Shown here: positions 1-11,150 of the stretch, in pieces
How the letters are laid out: each line of letters opens with the position of its first letter
Position numbering within the stretch: position 1 is the first letter of the stretch
The notes under the pieces: generated by a model
Told to the model about the DNA's origin: nothing
Seen by the model: only the letters and a program-made list of their open reading frames with translations
The model's database searches: none
DNA from: Blasia pusilla
Lineage: Eukaryota; Marchantiophyta; Marchantiopsida; Blasiales
Assembly: GCA_050084515.1 (NCBI GenBank)
Contig: CM114272.1
Location: 2,046,001 to 2,110,000 of the forward strand
DNA: 64,000 nt
Direction of reading: 5' to 3'
Program-made: the position numbers and the translations under genes

Positions 1-25
1 CCCGAGCATGAACTTTAATACTGAC

Positions 26-197
26 CTGCAATTTTGTACTTCACAAACTTTTCGATGAACTGGATAACCAGTTCACGCGCTTCCCAATCTGATTGTTTGG
101 GTTGAAGGATCCCATACACCTCATCAAGCATGTCCTTCATCAAGTTTCTGCAACTAGCAGAGAAACGGATCCGCACAGCCTGCTGTTCCAAGCGCAT
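26..197 (-). CDS. Partial exon, HESO1-like RNA nucleotidyltransferase
   Basis: A minus-strand reading frame of about 57 residues, starting at the ATG at 197, contains the segment LMKDMLDEVYGILQPKQSDW and then a helical stretch ending KYKIA. This is the pattern at the N-terminus of plant terminal uridylyltransferases of the HESO1 family, just before the nucleotidyltransferase domain, which is not in this window. A good donor (CAG then GTCAGT) puts the exon end at 26, so the gene continues off the left edge. The frame stays open 12 codons upstream of the ATG to a TAA, and a CAG acceptor-like site lies just inside, so this could be an internal exon rather than the first. The family assignment rests on one short block only and is an inference. 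Confidence 0.4.
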
Positions 198-502
198 AGC
201 TCGCTCATTTACAACTGCCGTGTTTGCAGATTATCAGCAAATTAATAAAGAATTACACTGTCACAAGCTTTACACTTACTTCAAAATTCAACATGTCCTT
301 AAACTACTTGATAGACTCAAAAGATACGTACAGTAAATTGATGGCTTTCAAACATAGTCATTTAAAACATTATGTCACCTCACAGTCTGGAAAAAATTCC
401 AGTAAAAGAAATTCCTAGGACAGAAAACGATGGACAACTGATGAATAAAGGAAGTTGTACATCTCCTAACCACTAACACAGATAAGAGCATATACATGGA
501 TA

Positions 503-503
503 C

Positions 504-536
<33 letters not shown>

Positions 537-659
537 CTGTACTCATTAAGTAGTGCCTGTCGTAGCCTTGCGACCATAGACCCCGCGCCCTGGTTGGACG
601 GTGCTTGAGACTGGGATGGGTGTAGAGAGAGAAGCAAGTGAAGAAGCAAGTGAAGAAGG

Positions 660-756
<97 letters not shown>

Positions 757-757
757 T
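503..757. repeat. Two GATA microsatellites
   Basis: GATA tetranucleotide arrays run from about 503 to 535 and from about 659 to 757. Between them lies about 120 bases of unique DNA containing two tandem copies of GAAGCAAGTGAA. The second array has about 25 units. They lie upstream of the minus-strand exon at 26-197, either in its 5' leader or an intron. Confidence 0.95.
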
Positions 758-759
758 TG

Positions 760-2600
760 TGTGAATTGGGTACAGATTAACTATAGCAATAAAGACTGGT
801 TACCGATGATGAAACTGTGCAAGAAAAGGAGTAAGAGTTCAACCTAGGAAGTTGACACTTCGATCTTTTCTTCATTATTATTCGATGATTCACACCGGAG
901 CTTGGGCTACATATTGCTGCAGTTCGGTTAAGGCTACACTTTGGGTAGATAAAATGGAACTTGCATGAGCCAGCACCGCATATCACGCATACCCAACTCC
1001 CAGATGGAGTAAAACTCAGAAGATTTATTCCATCTAGTCGAGGTCCAAACAGAAGACATGAAGACGGGCTCAACTGGTAAAGAGCTCGTCGTAGCGTTGG
1101 AAACCGTAGTACGGCTTGCCTCTATTTTCCCTGACGAGGTATATTTGAGAGAAAAGGATAAAGACAGCGTTCCGCAATACAATCATTGGCCTTAAGGTCG
1201 CGAGAACGTCTCTATATTTAAGCACTTCATCAGAGTAGGTATAGACCATCTAACACTCACGATGAGAGGGAGGAACAACGGGACGGTCGGGTAGGACATC
1301 CTCGGCGTCGTCCTCCGAATCATATCCGCCGTGATGGCCCGGGATTCCACGACGCTCCCTGGACCCCACCTGCATCGCGGCGTCCAACCTGCAATCGACC
1401 ACCGGTCAGTATGATGAAGCCAAATTTGAGTAGAATCAAAACTCGCCAGAATGTCAGCCATGACAGCGACCAAGATATAACTTGAGTTTCAAAATGCCCA
1501 AATCAGTCCGGGAAAGACGATACAATGCGAATCGATCGTTACTTTCACGATGGACTTGACAGACCATCATACATTCACGCTCAATGAAGGATAACCCTGG
1601 CAGGAAACACAATCCAGGTCCTCCCCCAAGGCCACCTCGCTGCGAATACTTTACACGTGGTCACCTGAATCCCCCAAAAAAAACACAAGATTGGCTGAAA
1701 AGGTGGATACTGGGAAGATGGACTATGCAAAAGTGTCGCCGAAAAACCAAAGAGGCGAAAGTTTTTAGATGGTAATAAAATTGGCCTCAATTGCCCTTCA
1801 AATCCGACTCGAAGGGAAGCGGAGCTTTGAGCGCAAGAGCTACATACTTGGACTGAACGGCGAGGAATTTGGACCCAACTAATGACAAGATGACGTCGAG
1901 TCGAGCTCAATTCTCTGTCCACCTCCGCCAGCCAGCACATACAGACCGCTCTGCATTAATGTCGCGGCCCCATCAGAGAACTTGACTACTCTAGCACGAC
2001 AGATTAATCCAACCGTTGTGTGGAGACTGTGTTTATCGCTCATTGCCAATTATCTAGCACGCACTACGCGTACTATGAGAAGTGTAGAGAAAACACGCTT
2101 GGAAGCAATGCACGGGGAAATTGGAGGAAACAGACCCAAGCGCAATCGATCTCCAGTGAAGAACAAACGGAACGCTCTACACCAGGACGTGAAGACAAGA
2201 GATTGAGAACGTTAGCGTAGTACACCTGCGAGTCCTGGTTCAGAATGGAGGAAATTTTAAATGATGGAAGGCCGAACGAACACGCTGAAAGAAGAAAACC
2301 AATTGCCTTGGACATGATCCCCCTACACGAGGAAAAAGCTAAAGGACCAGTAATTTAGCATATCCGTTCAAACTTCTGCCAGGAATATAATGAAATACTA
2401 ACACGCAGCAACCACAATGTGAGAGCTTCATGTACAGACCCGGAGCATTCCACTCCCCAGCCTCACACTTTCTTCCACAAATCTGCTAACATAATACGCT
2501 TGGGAAATAGCTTACAACGAAAGCACCACGAACCTGTTTCCACAACGGAGAGCAACACCTGCCAGGACAGTACACACTCCTTCGAGGGCAGAACTCCCTC
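760..2600. other. No gene recognised
   Basis: Mixed-composition DNA with only short, unconserved reading frames on both strands. None shows a domain or a convincing exon with splice sites. It could be the leader or first intron of the minus-strand gene at the left edge, but nothing in it proves that. Confidence 0.5.
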
Positions 2601-2619
2601 CGCTGCAGCCTTCAGTTTT

Positions 2620-3450
2620 GGACAAAATTTTCACAACGCGAAATGCTCAACCTCCGACCTTCCTAAGCGCTGCAACCGCACATGGGGCGCGCACCGGTAA
2701 CAAGCGCGCCTGCCACAAAGCTGTTCAACAGCATCCACGACAGCCAACCCGCCACCGTCAAAGCCGAGCCTCCTAGCCTAGGCTGTCTCCTGCACTTCCA
2801 CTACGGCACCGTTTCCCAAGAAAATCATACGCACACACACGACATAGAAGAGCCTACTCCAGCTCGTCCTAACAGTGCGCACTCGCGAATCGCCAGTAGT
2901 CCGAGAGAAACGCGCGCGCTCCCCGCTCGTTCCTCTGTCGGCCCCGCACACCTCTCACTAGTAATAAGGCATCCTCGGGAGGAGGCAGGTGAAGCAGCGT
3001 CGCGGAAGGCCCGAAACATCCCGAGGAGAGCGCTAATGCGAGAGAAGAAAACACAAACGTCTTTGTTGTCAGCGAATGTCGTGGTCCCGAAAAGCAACCC
3101 CTCCTCCTCCTCCCTCCCCCGCGCTCCACTCTCTTCGCGACTCCCGATGCGCCCCGCCCCGCTCCGCTCCGCCCCGCCCCGCCCCGCCCAACCCGGCCCC
3201 GCCCTCTCCTCGGTCTTCCGGATCCCTTTACTGCTCACCGGTCGCATCGCAGTCAGTAGTGGATCCGCGCTCCAAGAACCGGACGCCTGCGCTCTCCATC
3301 GACGCCCGCCTTCCATCCCGAGCCGTCGATCTGCCCCGCGGGACGGTGACTCACCGGCCCGAGTCAGTTTTGCGACCCCTTTCCTCCGGTCGCGCGCTTC
3401 TACCGCTGGGTACGCCTCCCGCTAGAACGAAGAACACCCTGCTCCTCGCT
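2620..3450. promoter_or_regulatory. GC-rich island with GC-box runs
   Basis: A sharp GC-rich, CpG-rich island in an otherwise AT-rich locus, with clustered CCCCGCCCC-type boxes at about 3148-3205. Long reading frames exist on both strands here, but they are arginine, proline and serine rich and overlap each other, as expected of GC-rich non-coding DNA. The most likely role is a promoter or CpG-rich leader serving the minus-strand gene at the left edge and/or a plus-strand transcript. Orientation cannot be decided from sequence alone. Confidence 0.5.
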
Positions 3451-3469
3451 TCGCCCCCGCCTTACTAGA

Positions 3470-4200
3470 GAGCTGTTGTTGTCGTGTGGCCTTTTGTCTG
3501 CTCTCTCCACTCTTTGCTCCCTCCCTCTCTCCCTCCTTATTAGATTCTGTCTGCTCTCGTGCGATGCAGTTGTGAGCCTTGTCCAGATTCATCACTGTCA
3601 AAGCCTTGAAAGCTGAGATCACGAGAATTCGGCTTTGGAAACAGGCAGACGAACGAACGAGCGAGTGAGCGACACTTTGGGGGTGCATATCTCTCCTGCC
3701 GAGTGAGATTCGTCCGCTTTGCGTTCGTGGAATAGTGGACGCGGATAGGACATGCTTCGTCCTGCGATTATTGTGGTCAAGTTTCGTCGTCTAACTTCGA
3801 TCAGTGCTTGAAGGAGACGATCTCGAGAGGCTGGCTTTGTAGTCTTCACATTGGGATTCCTTTGAATCTTTTTCCTTTTGTTTCTTTCGGATTCTTCCGA
3901 TTTTTCTCCGGGGAATCGTGAAGTCTATGAAATCGTGCTCCCCTTTCCTTGTTTGTTCTATTTCACCGAGGCGATCGAGAGACGTTGGCACTAGAGATAT
4001 CTCTCTCTTTTCTCGTAGGGCTCTTTGGAATCTCGGATCTCTCTTCGTGGAATCACTGACGCAGTGGGAACATTCCTCCTCCTTCCATTATTGTCATCGA
4101 GTTCGTCGTCGAATGCGTTCCCTTCTTCCATCATTGTGTGCGAGTTCGCGGAGGAAGGCGCCTCCTGCACTATCATAGCACCTCCAAATCTTCTTCCATG
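3470..4200. other. CT-rich leader-like DNA
   Basis: Pyrimidine-rich on the plus strand, with many TCTCTC and TTCGTCG motifs, like the leaders of the other genes in this window. Two stretches (about 3735-3810 and 4040-4150) look like a diverged duplication around a shared ATTATTGT..TCGTCG core. There is no convincing coding exon. Confidence 0.35.
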
Positions 4201-5110
4201 AAAAGTGGCATCTACTTTAAGTTATAGTGAAGTTGAACGGTTGTGAAATAATTGCTCTCTGAAAGGATACGTGAGGGGCGTGAAAAATCTATCTCTTTGT
4301 TTGTACGGAGGGTGAACCGATATCCTTTGTCGGCGGTAATTTTGGGTCATTAGGGAATGTTTTTAATGAATACAATTGCCTTAATGTGGTTTTATGGGAA
4401 TTCTATGATTTATACATATGGCTCCAAGCTATAATAGGTAGATCCATGGAAGGAGGCGGGGTCATTTTATGTCATTTACGAAAAGCATATTTCTATGATA
4501 TGCCCGTAATTCTATCGAATTGCACCTATTATAAGTGATTTGGGGGAATGGAATAAGGTACACAAGTAGTGGCTGTACTAGGTAAGAATATTCCGGATAG
4601 TGCTAAAAGGACCTACAAGATGGATAGAAGTGGGACACACCAAAAGATGATATCATAAACAAATCTGCAATACGAGAAAGAGTAGTACAAAAGGAGCTTT
4701 GGACAACATGAGAGCCAAATAAACAATTGGAGGAAAAGACATACAATAAGGATGAACGGACAAATAGACAATATGAGCAAACTTCAAGTGTAAGAACATA
4801 TTTGAAAAATAACATGACAAATCGTATGAAAGGGTTTGGATCAAACTAACTAACAAACAACAAGCACAACAAACATATGGAACAAATGTCAAGTACTAAG
4901 GATTGGTGTAGCCAATGCTATGCAAGGTGAAAGGGCAAATCACCTATTAAACCGCTTGTAATGTCTAAATTTGTGAAGTAACTTATTAAGTACTACACGT
5001 GTCGGCACCCGAGATTATATCTATTGTTAAAAGATAACATGGTTCTCAAACCCCATCCTCTTTTAATAATAGATATAGATGGATGGAGTTCATCATGACG
5101 TATAAGATAG
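4200..5110. other. AT-rich intergenic DNA
   Basis: Nothing recognisable: no open frame with a domain and no tandem structure. Confidence 0.5.
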
Positions 5111-5112
5111 AC

Positions 5113-5657
5113 TAACATCTATAGTAGTATTCAATAGTGCCTCTTTGATTTTCAAACTTCTCTCATGTCGACATTTGGCCCCTCACCCAATCAGATCTCT
5201 CCCTCTCTTAACGAATAGGATCGCTAAAACTTAATTTAATGGGTAGGCCAAGTCCTTAGTCACATTTATACCATAATGACCTATATATTGTACATGCTTG
5301 CACTAGTACCAATAACTAGCCCACGTGATAGTGAAGATGAAACTTCATTACGATTGTCAAAGCATCCACGTAATTTATGTTTTCACAAGAAGGTAAATAC
5401 AATCTAAAATCATGATTTTAAAGATTGCATTTCCGATGAGTAAAATATGGATGAAAGAAATCCAAGGTGGTAAATTATATTTATATTTGTATGTATATCT
5501 TACCATATAAATTTTTTAACCATGTTGCACACAAATTCAAATTTTCTTTCTTGTTTCCCGTAGTATGAGAAACATTTTCTTGTTGCCTAGTTGTCACATG
5601 TCAAGCATATAGGTGTTTGCAAATCAAGAAGGCACTCTTCAATCGGGTCTCCAATTT
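5113..5657. mobile_element. Helitron-derived fragments
   Basis: Around 5113 the sequence ATCTATAGTAGTATTCAATAGTGCC resembles the 5' ends of the Helitron units that follow. Around 5560-5640, a segment with CACATGTCAAGC and GTGTTTGCAAATCAAGAAGG matches in the same orientation the small minus-strand element at 61.5-61.76 kb, so it is probably a 5' part of a minus-strand copy. It meets the plus-strand array head to head near 5658. Ends are only partly preserved. Confidence 0.45.
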
Positions 5658-6580
5658 TATATATATATTGGAGAATGCCGTTTCATTTTGCAAACATCTC
5701 TCCTTTTGATACTTAGCACTTTCAGCCAATGAGATCGTTCATCTTGTGAGCCGATGGGATCGCTCAAAATCAATTTTAAATAGCATCTGAGAACTTTGAG
5801 AATTAATTATGGTAGGTACTTTTAAACTCGAGCATCACACAGACTTACGCTACTACATTTTATAAGAGAGTGCCCCTTCATTTTTCCAACTCCTCTCCTC
5901 TTGACACTAGGCACTTCCAACCAATAAGATCAGTCCCGTTATGAGCCAATAGGTTTACTCAAAATTGGTTTAAAATAGCATTTAAGAATCTTGAGAGTTT
6001 ATTGTCGTAGTTAATTTAAACCTATGCATCACACGTACTTATATTAGTCTAAATTATTATTAGAGAGTGCCCTTTCATTTTGCAAACACCTCTCCTCTTG
6101 ACATTCAATACTTTCAACCAATAGGATTGCTCGTCCTCTGAGACAATAGGATCACTCAAAAATTATTTTAAATGGCACTTGAGAATTTTAAATGCTAATT
6201 ATTGGAGGTAGTTTATACTCGCCCATCGAAAGAGCTTACACTAGTCTATATTATTAAAAGAGGATGGGATTAGAGGAAACCCACCCCGAGTGTTGATATC
6301 TCTTAAGGCCCTTCTATTGTTGACATTTTTCCTTTTAAGACCCACATGTCATTGAAGGGTAATTAAATTGAGGGGAAAATTTGTCTCTCGTACATAGCAC
6401 GGACAACATAATCGTATATGTTATTGGAGAGTGTCCCTTTTATTTTCAGACTCCTTTCCTCTTGACACTTGGCACTTTTAACTAATAGTATCACTTGAAG
6501 TTGATTTAAAATGGCACTTGATTATTTTGAGAGTCAATTATAGGATATAATTTAGACATGTGCATCACGAACATTTCATT
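5658..6580 (+). mobile_element. Head-to-tail array of Helitron-like units
   Basis: Five related units follow one another: about 5658-5850, 5851-6047, 6048-6244, 6245-6410 and 6411-6580. The first three are about 193-197 bp long and share, in order, an AGAGTGCC start block, CTCTCCTCTTGACA, an ACCAATAGGAT repeat, a block like AAATGGCACTTGAGAATTTT, and a terminal CATCACACG-type stretch. The fourth begins TCTATATTATTAAAAG directly after CTAG, the canonical Helitron 5'/3' junction. Its interior matches the second half of the intact element at 45884-46229. No protein is encoded. Helitron identity is inferred from the TC start, CTRR-like ends and the absence of terminal inverted repeats. Confidence 0.6.
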
Positions 6581-6623
6581 TGTTTGTTTGTTTGTATTTA
6601 TGGATGTATGTTTATTCTATATA

Positions 6624-7597
6624 TCTATATAATAACTGACCACCACATCTGCATAATACGACAAGATAGCAAGGCAATAAGACAAAATAGGAAACATCCT
6701 TGAATTTTGTTGCTTGAGCCCCGTTAGATGGATATAAATAGAACAAAGGAAACAAAAAGGGACTTGAATGCAATATATATTAAAAAATTAATACTAAATT
6801 AAATATTATAATGGATTATTATAAATATTAATAAACTATAATTAATATGATAAATAACCAAATTTTTAGAGTTTTCACCTTAATTCATGTTTGATGGAAA
6901 ATGGAAATAAAACCTTAATGGAGGAGTAGATTTTGTTTGAATTTTATGGAAAGATAAAAATTACTTAGTGTATTACGATATCATTTAAATTTGAATGGAG
7001 GATTGTAATTACTAGGAAGAGTGAAATGTTATTACTCTTCCAAGATTTTAGAAAATAGAAATCATATTTAAAATTTGAAATAAATAGCATGATAATTTTT
7101 TGAAATATTAGTTAACAAGTGATATTTTGGGAAAAGGACAATGAATTTGAATGGAAAAGGAAAAATATTTCATAAATTAAAAGTAACTAAGATTTTGGTC
7201 AATGAAGATATTATGGTGGGAAGAATAGAAGGGGAAGAATAGTTATTATTTGAGCTTTTACATAGGAGTGAAATTATTTAGGGGAGATGGGTGTTATTTA
7301 AAGGTGAAATCTTCTTACTCTTTTAAGATTTAAACAAGTGGAAATTGTACTTAAATTTTGAAATTAAATAAAATTTAAACATTTAAACATAAATTTGAAA
7401 ATTTATTATTGAAAATTGTTTTTTAATGCCCTATTGACATGTGATAATTGGAAAAAAAAATGTTTCACATATTATGGGCATTTTATGGGCAGGAAGAAAA
7501 AAATTTGAATTTGTGTGCAACATCATTAATCCTTTCATTAACAAAAGTTATTCAAACACTCTTTTATTTTCCTTGCATCGCACGGTTACCTTACTAA
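6624..7597 (+). mobile_element. Candidate non-autonomous Helitron, about 1 kb
   Basis: Begins A then TCTATATAATAACTGACC and ends with a TGCATCGCA hairpin followed by GGTTACCTTACTAA and a T. This fits Helitron termini (5' TC, short 3' hairpin, CTRR, insertion between A and T). The interior is very AT-rich and has no significant reading frame. The interior could itself be composite, so the pairing of these two ends is an inference. Confidence 0.5.
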
Positions 7598-7675
7598 TAT
7601 CTATAGACACACACTAGCATCCCTTAGTGGGATGCACTATTTTAAATTATCTCTTATGATGATAATTCATTCTGT

Positions 7676-8430
7676 CGTGCGCATACACATCGCTACACAA
7701 CATACATCGTTGTCATCGAACTCACACACAAACACACACGATCCCATGCTAACTCATGGCATCCATACACAGAGGCGAGAAGTATCAAAATATCTCCAAT
7801 AAACTAAGATCCAATCTCTCTCTCTACATCATCTCACACCATAGCTCTCAAAGGTGTGCACTTTCTGTCATGTCAAACCAAACCCACTCTCCTAATGAGA
7901 GGCTTAGGTTACACTCACAAAGCAACGGACCATAGCTCCGCCGCCTCATGCCAAGAGGTTCAACAAAGAGAGAATGATCTCTCAAGCTCTCTCTCCTTGA
8001 AGTATACCCCTCCCCTTTCCCAAGCTCTCTCCATGGTAACCTATGCTCCCAAGTCACCTCCTTGGCTCTTGACCTAATGTAGGAGGTCAAGGGCCATTTT
8101 ACCTAAAATAGAAAGTCAACTATCCCCAAGATGGAAACTTACCCGAAATAGTAAGTTTCTCTATATGGCTCCAAATGAGCCGGAACGAAGGGGAAACCTG
8201 CTCTCTCATGTTTCTCGGGGCCTCAACAGGTCATTCTTGACCTCCTGGGCCTATCCTTCACTACTCGTGAAGACGCTCTGCTAGATCCCACGGATCTATC
8301 CTAACAATCGTGACAATTGTCGTGCGCATACACATCGCTGTCATCGAATACACACACAAACACACACGATCCCATGCTACCTAATGGCATCCATACACAG
8401 AGGTAAGAAGTACCAAAATATCTCCAATCG
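7676..8430 (-). repeat. LTR-like repeat next to gypsy pol
   Basis: Directly downstream of the minus-strand gypsy pol remnant. Read on the minus strand it starts TGTCACG near 8310, like an LTR. The segment about 7850-8310 recurs at 47690-48035 (plus orientation, close), 50290-50760 (plus, diverged) and 25378-25630 (reverse, diverged). Stretches of about 110-125 bp at 7676-7800 and 8320-8430, both containing TGTCGTGCGCATACACATCG, flank the core as direct repeats. The most likely reading is a 3' LTR with a duplicated end. No second LTR was found upstream of pol. Confidence 0.5.
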
Positions 8431-8614
8431 CCCCCCTAGGTGGTGGTTAGGTCCCTCTAACTCCAGATAGCCATCTATCCCTACCTACCACGACATACAT
8501 CTCTAGGACGCTAAGAGCATAAAGGCCAGATGCTCATGTGGCCCCATCGTTAGTCGTCTTCCTGTCATCCATGTCACAGAAAAAGTTGGAATCGAAACCT
8601 ACCTAGTATCTCCT

Positions 8615-10872
8615 CTATGTACATCTGGGATACATCCATCGTCCCCGAGCAACCCTAATGAGAGATGGCGTCAGACATGCCATATGCCAACCTCTCGAAC
8701 ATCCATCACAGACTAGCATCGTGGCTGCACCACGGGTAGAACCACAGAACATACAACGCAAGCCTACAAGAACTACTGCTAAGCTCGGATCTACTGTACC
8801 ATCAATGTTAGGAAGGTGACATGGCGCATAATTACGCACATGATCCTTCCATACCATACAATCGCGTCCCTCCAACAAGAGAACACCGGATGGCAAAACG
8901 TCACGCACTCTCAAGATAGTGCGCCCTACAGTCACATCCAACGTCGTCGGTGCCATCTATTGCAAGTAGACATAATCTCCCTGATGAAACCTTCGGATAG
9001 TTGGTCGATAAACACCACCCCGAATAGTCGCATACCTCAACGTATCTCGATGTTGCGCAATCGCCAAATTCTCGAACGTCATGGGCATCACTCTCCGAAA
9101 CAACTCAGCCCTCTGAGAACATGCTCGCACCCATACATGTGGGTCATCAAGGTCCAGCACCTCACCAACATCTCGACGAATGGCCGCAGGTAAATCTGGC
9201 TCTCGGCCATAAAGTAGCAAGTACGGTGAAAAAGACGCTAAGGATGCATGCCTGCTGAATCTGTATCCCATCGCCAAGCATGGCAACTGGAGGTCCCAAT
9301 CTCCTAGGTGACCTCTCTACAAGCCATACTTGCGTAAACCCCTCTTCACCGTCTGCACAACTCTCTCCGCTAATCCATCCGCCTCGGGATGATCTCGCGA
9401 AGTCGTGTGGTGGTCGATCAGCGCCTGATCACACAAGGCTTGAAACTCATCGCGAAACTCAGTACCCTGCTGTGTCAACACCTCAGCCGGTGCGCCATAA
9501 TGACTCAGCACTCTGTCAAGGAAGGCATAAGCTACTCCCTCACTCGCTTTGTCAGGCAATGCAACCAACTCGATCCACTTCGAGAAGTGCTCGATCATCA
9601 CCAACACATAACGACTATGACGCTGCGTCAAAGGCAAAGGTCCTGCAAAATCCAAACTCCATCTATACCCTAAGTCCATGATCGGTAATGGATCCAACTG
9701 TGGAGTCGGAGCATTGAACGATGCTCGGACCCGATCACATACCATGCACCTGGCAACAGACTGCTGAATGTCAGTCTGCATGCCTCGCCACCAATACTGA
9801 ATCTAGAGCAAGTTGTACGTCCGCTTCACCCCAAAGTGACCCAACTCCTCGTGGGCATGTTGCACTAGTCGTGCTCTCTACGAAGGATGCGGCACTACGT
9901 GTACTCTGCCATCCTCCCAAACCCTCAAAACATGTGTCCCCTCCCAACGGAACCGTTTGGCCCGTTGTAGGATCCGATCCTGCTCTCTAGCATCCACGGT
10001 GCTCGCAACGATGGCACTACGAAGGTACTTCAAGACTACTCCATCATTATGAATATCTCGGCCACTTGTCGTGTCCTCACTGGCCTCGGATCCAAGGACT
10101 CTCCACTAGAACTCGCCATCGAAGTCTCCACACTCTGGCTTTCCATAGCCAACATGCCTAAATACGTTGACGCGTGCCATCCTGGCACCGACTCCTCATC
10201 ACTCTCTCCATGCCATCGAGCTCCAGTTGCATCTCGCTGACTCGGGCATGGGTAACGACTCAACCCATCTGCATCCTAGTTGAGCGTCCCAGGTCTATGT
10301 ACCACCTAAAAATCATACTCCTGCAACAATAGAGCCCATCTTGCAAGCTTCCCTGTAAGCTTGTCGGACTCCATCAACCACTTCAGTGGTTGATGATCAG
10401 TGATGATGGTAAAGGGGTTTTCGAATAAGTAGCACTTGAAATGCGCAATAGCCCACACCACAACCAAGCACTCACCCTCATACGAGTTGTACTTCGCCTC
10501 TGCAGCGTTGTTCGAGCGGCTAGCGTAAGCCACCACGAACTTTCTACCCTCATCATCATGGTGGGTAAGCACCGCTCCAAGCCCCAACATGCTCCAATCT
10601 GTGTGCAACTGGAAAGGACGCCCCCTGATCGGTCTTCTCGAGATGGGCGCGGACGTCAACTTGCCCTTGAGCAATTGAAATGCTCGCTCCTGCTCATCCC
10701 CCCTGTGCCACTCGTGATCCACCTTGGTTAGCAAGGTCAGCGGCTTTGCAATCGAACTAAATCCCTTGACGTATCGCCAATAGAAGTTCGCCAATCCCAT
10801 GAATGCGCGAACACGGCTCACATCTGTAGGGCGTGGAATGCGTGAGATAGACGCTAGGGCCCGGGCTCGCAT
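8615..10872 (-). pseudogene. Ty3/gypsy pol remnant with C-terminal PHD finger
   Basis: Read from 10872 downward. The end of the reverse transcriptase comes first (FMGLANFYWRYVKGFS), then RNase H (HTDWSMLGLGAVL, ITDHQPLKWL), then an integrase zinc-binding segment (about 9865-9745, histidines in HAHEELGH and cysteines in CMVC). The integrase core follows (9781-9317; SLDFAG, LTQQGTEF, ADGLAER), then a C-terminal part (9286-8640) ending in a PHD-like finger (CMFC, CDGC, HMAC, final RC). Breaks: TAG stops replace expected residues after LLLQEYDF and after RPGTLN. A stop lies in the zinc-binding segment and another between 8957 and 8956. The second catalytic Asp of the DDE triad is Gln, and one late Cys of the PHD finger is Tyr. 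Protease, gag and the N-terminal RT are missing. It is a dead copy. Confidence 0.9.
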
Positions 10873-11150
10873 GCGAGCCGTCGAGCCTGCACACGGGTTC
10901 GTTGCGAGCCTTGGAGTCTGCCTGCGGGCTATGTCGCAGGCTTGTTGCGGGCTATGGTGCGAGCATGGAAGCCCTCATGCGGGCTATGATGCGGCCTCGG
11001 ATGCGGGCTGCCGAGCCCGCAAGCACGGGCCAGTGCGGGCCCTAGAGCCCGCGCAAAGCCTGCTTGTGGACTCCAAGGCCCGTAGTGCGGGCTCTGCGCA
11101 GGCCTTGGAGCCCGGGCGCGGGCTCACATGCAGGCCAGGAGTTGTGGACG
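10858..11150. repeat. GC-rich degenerate short repeat
   Basis: About 290 bp of very GC-rich DNA made of irregularly spaced variants of GCGGGCT, GAGCC and GCCCG, in both complementary forms, with units such as TGCGGGCTATG. It abuts the truncated reverse transcriptase exactly and stops abruptly into AT-rich DNA at about 11150. A frame stays open through it, but the repeat nature argues against a protein. Its origin is unknown. Confidence 0.75.

Noticed and set aside
2682-3425. A 247-residue open frame in the GC-rich island, with other long frames on both strands
   Set aside because: Low-complexity Pro, Ser and Arg content caused by GC-rich DNA, competing frames on the opposite strand and no conserved block.
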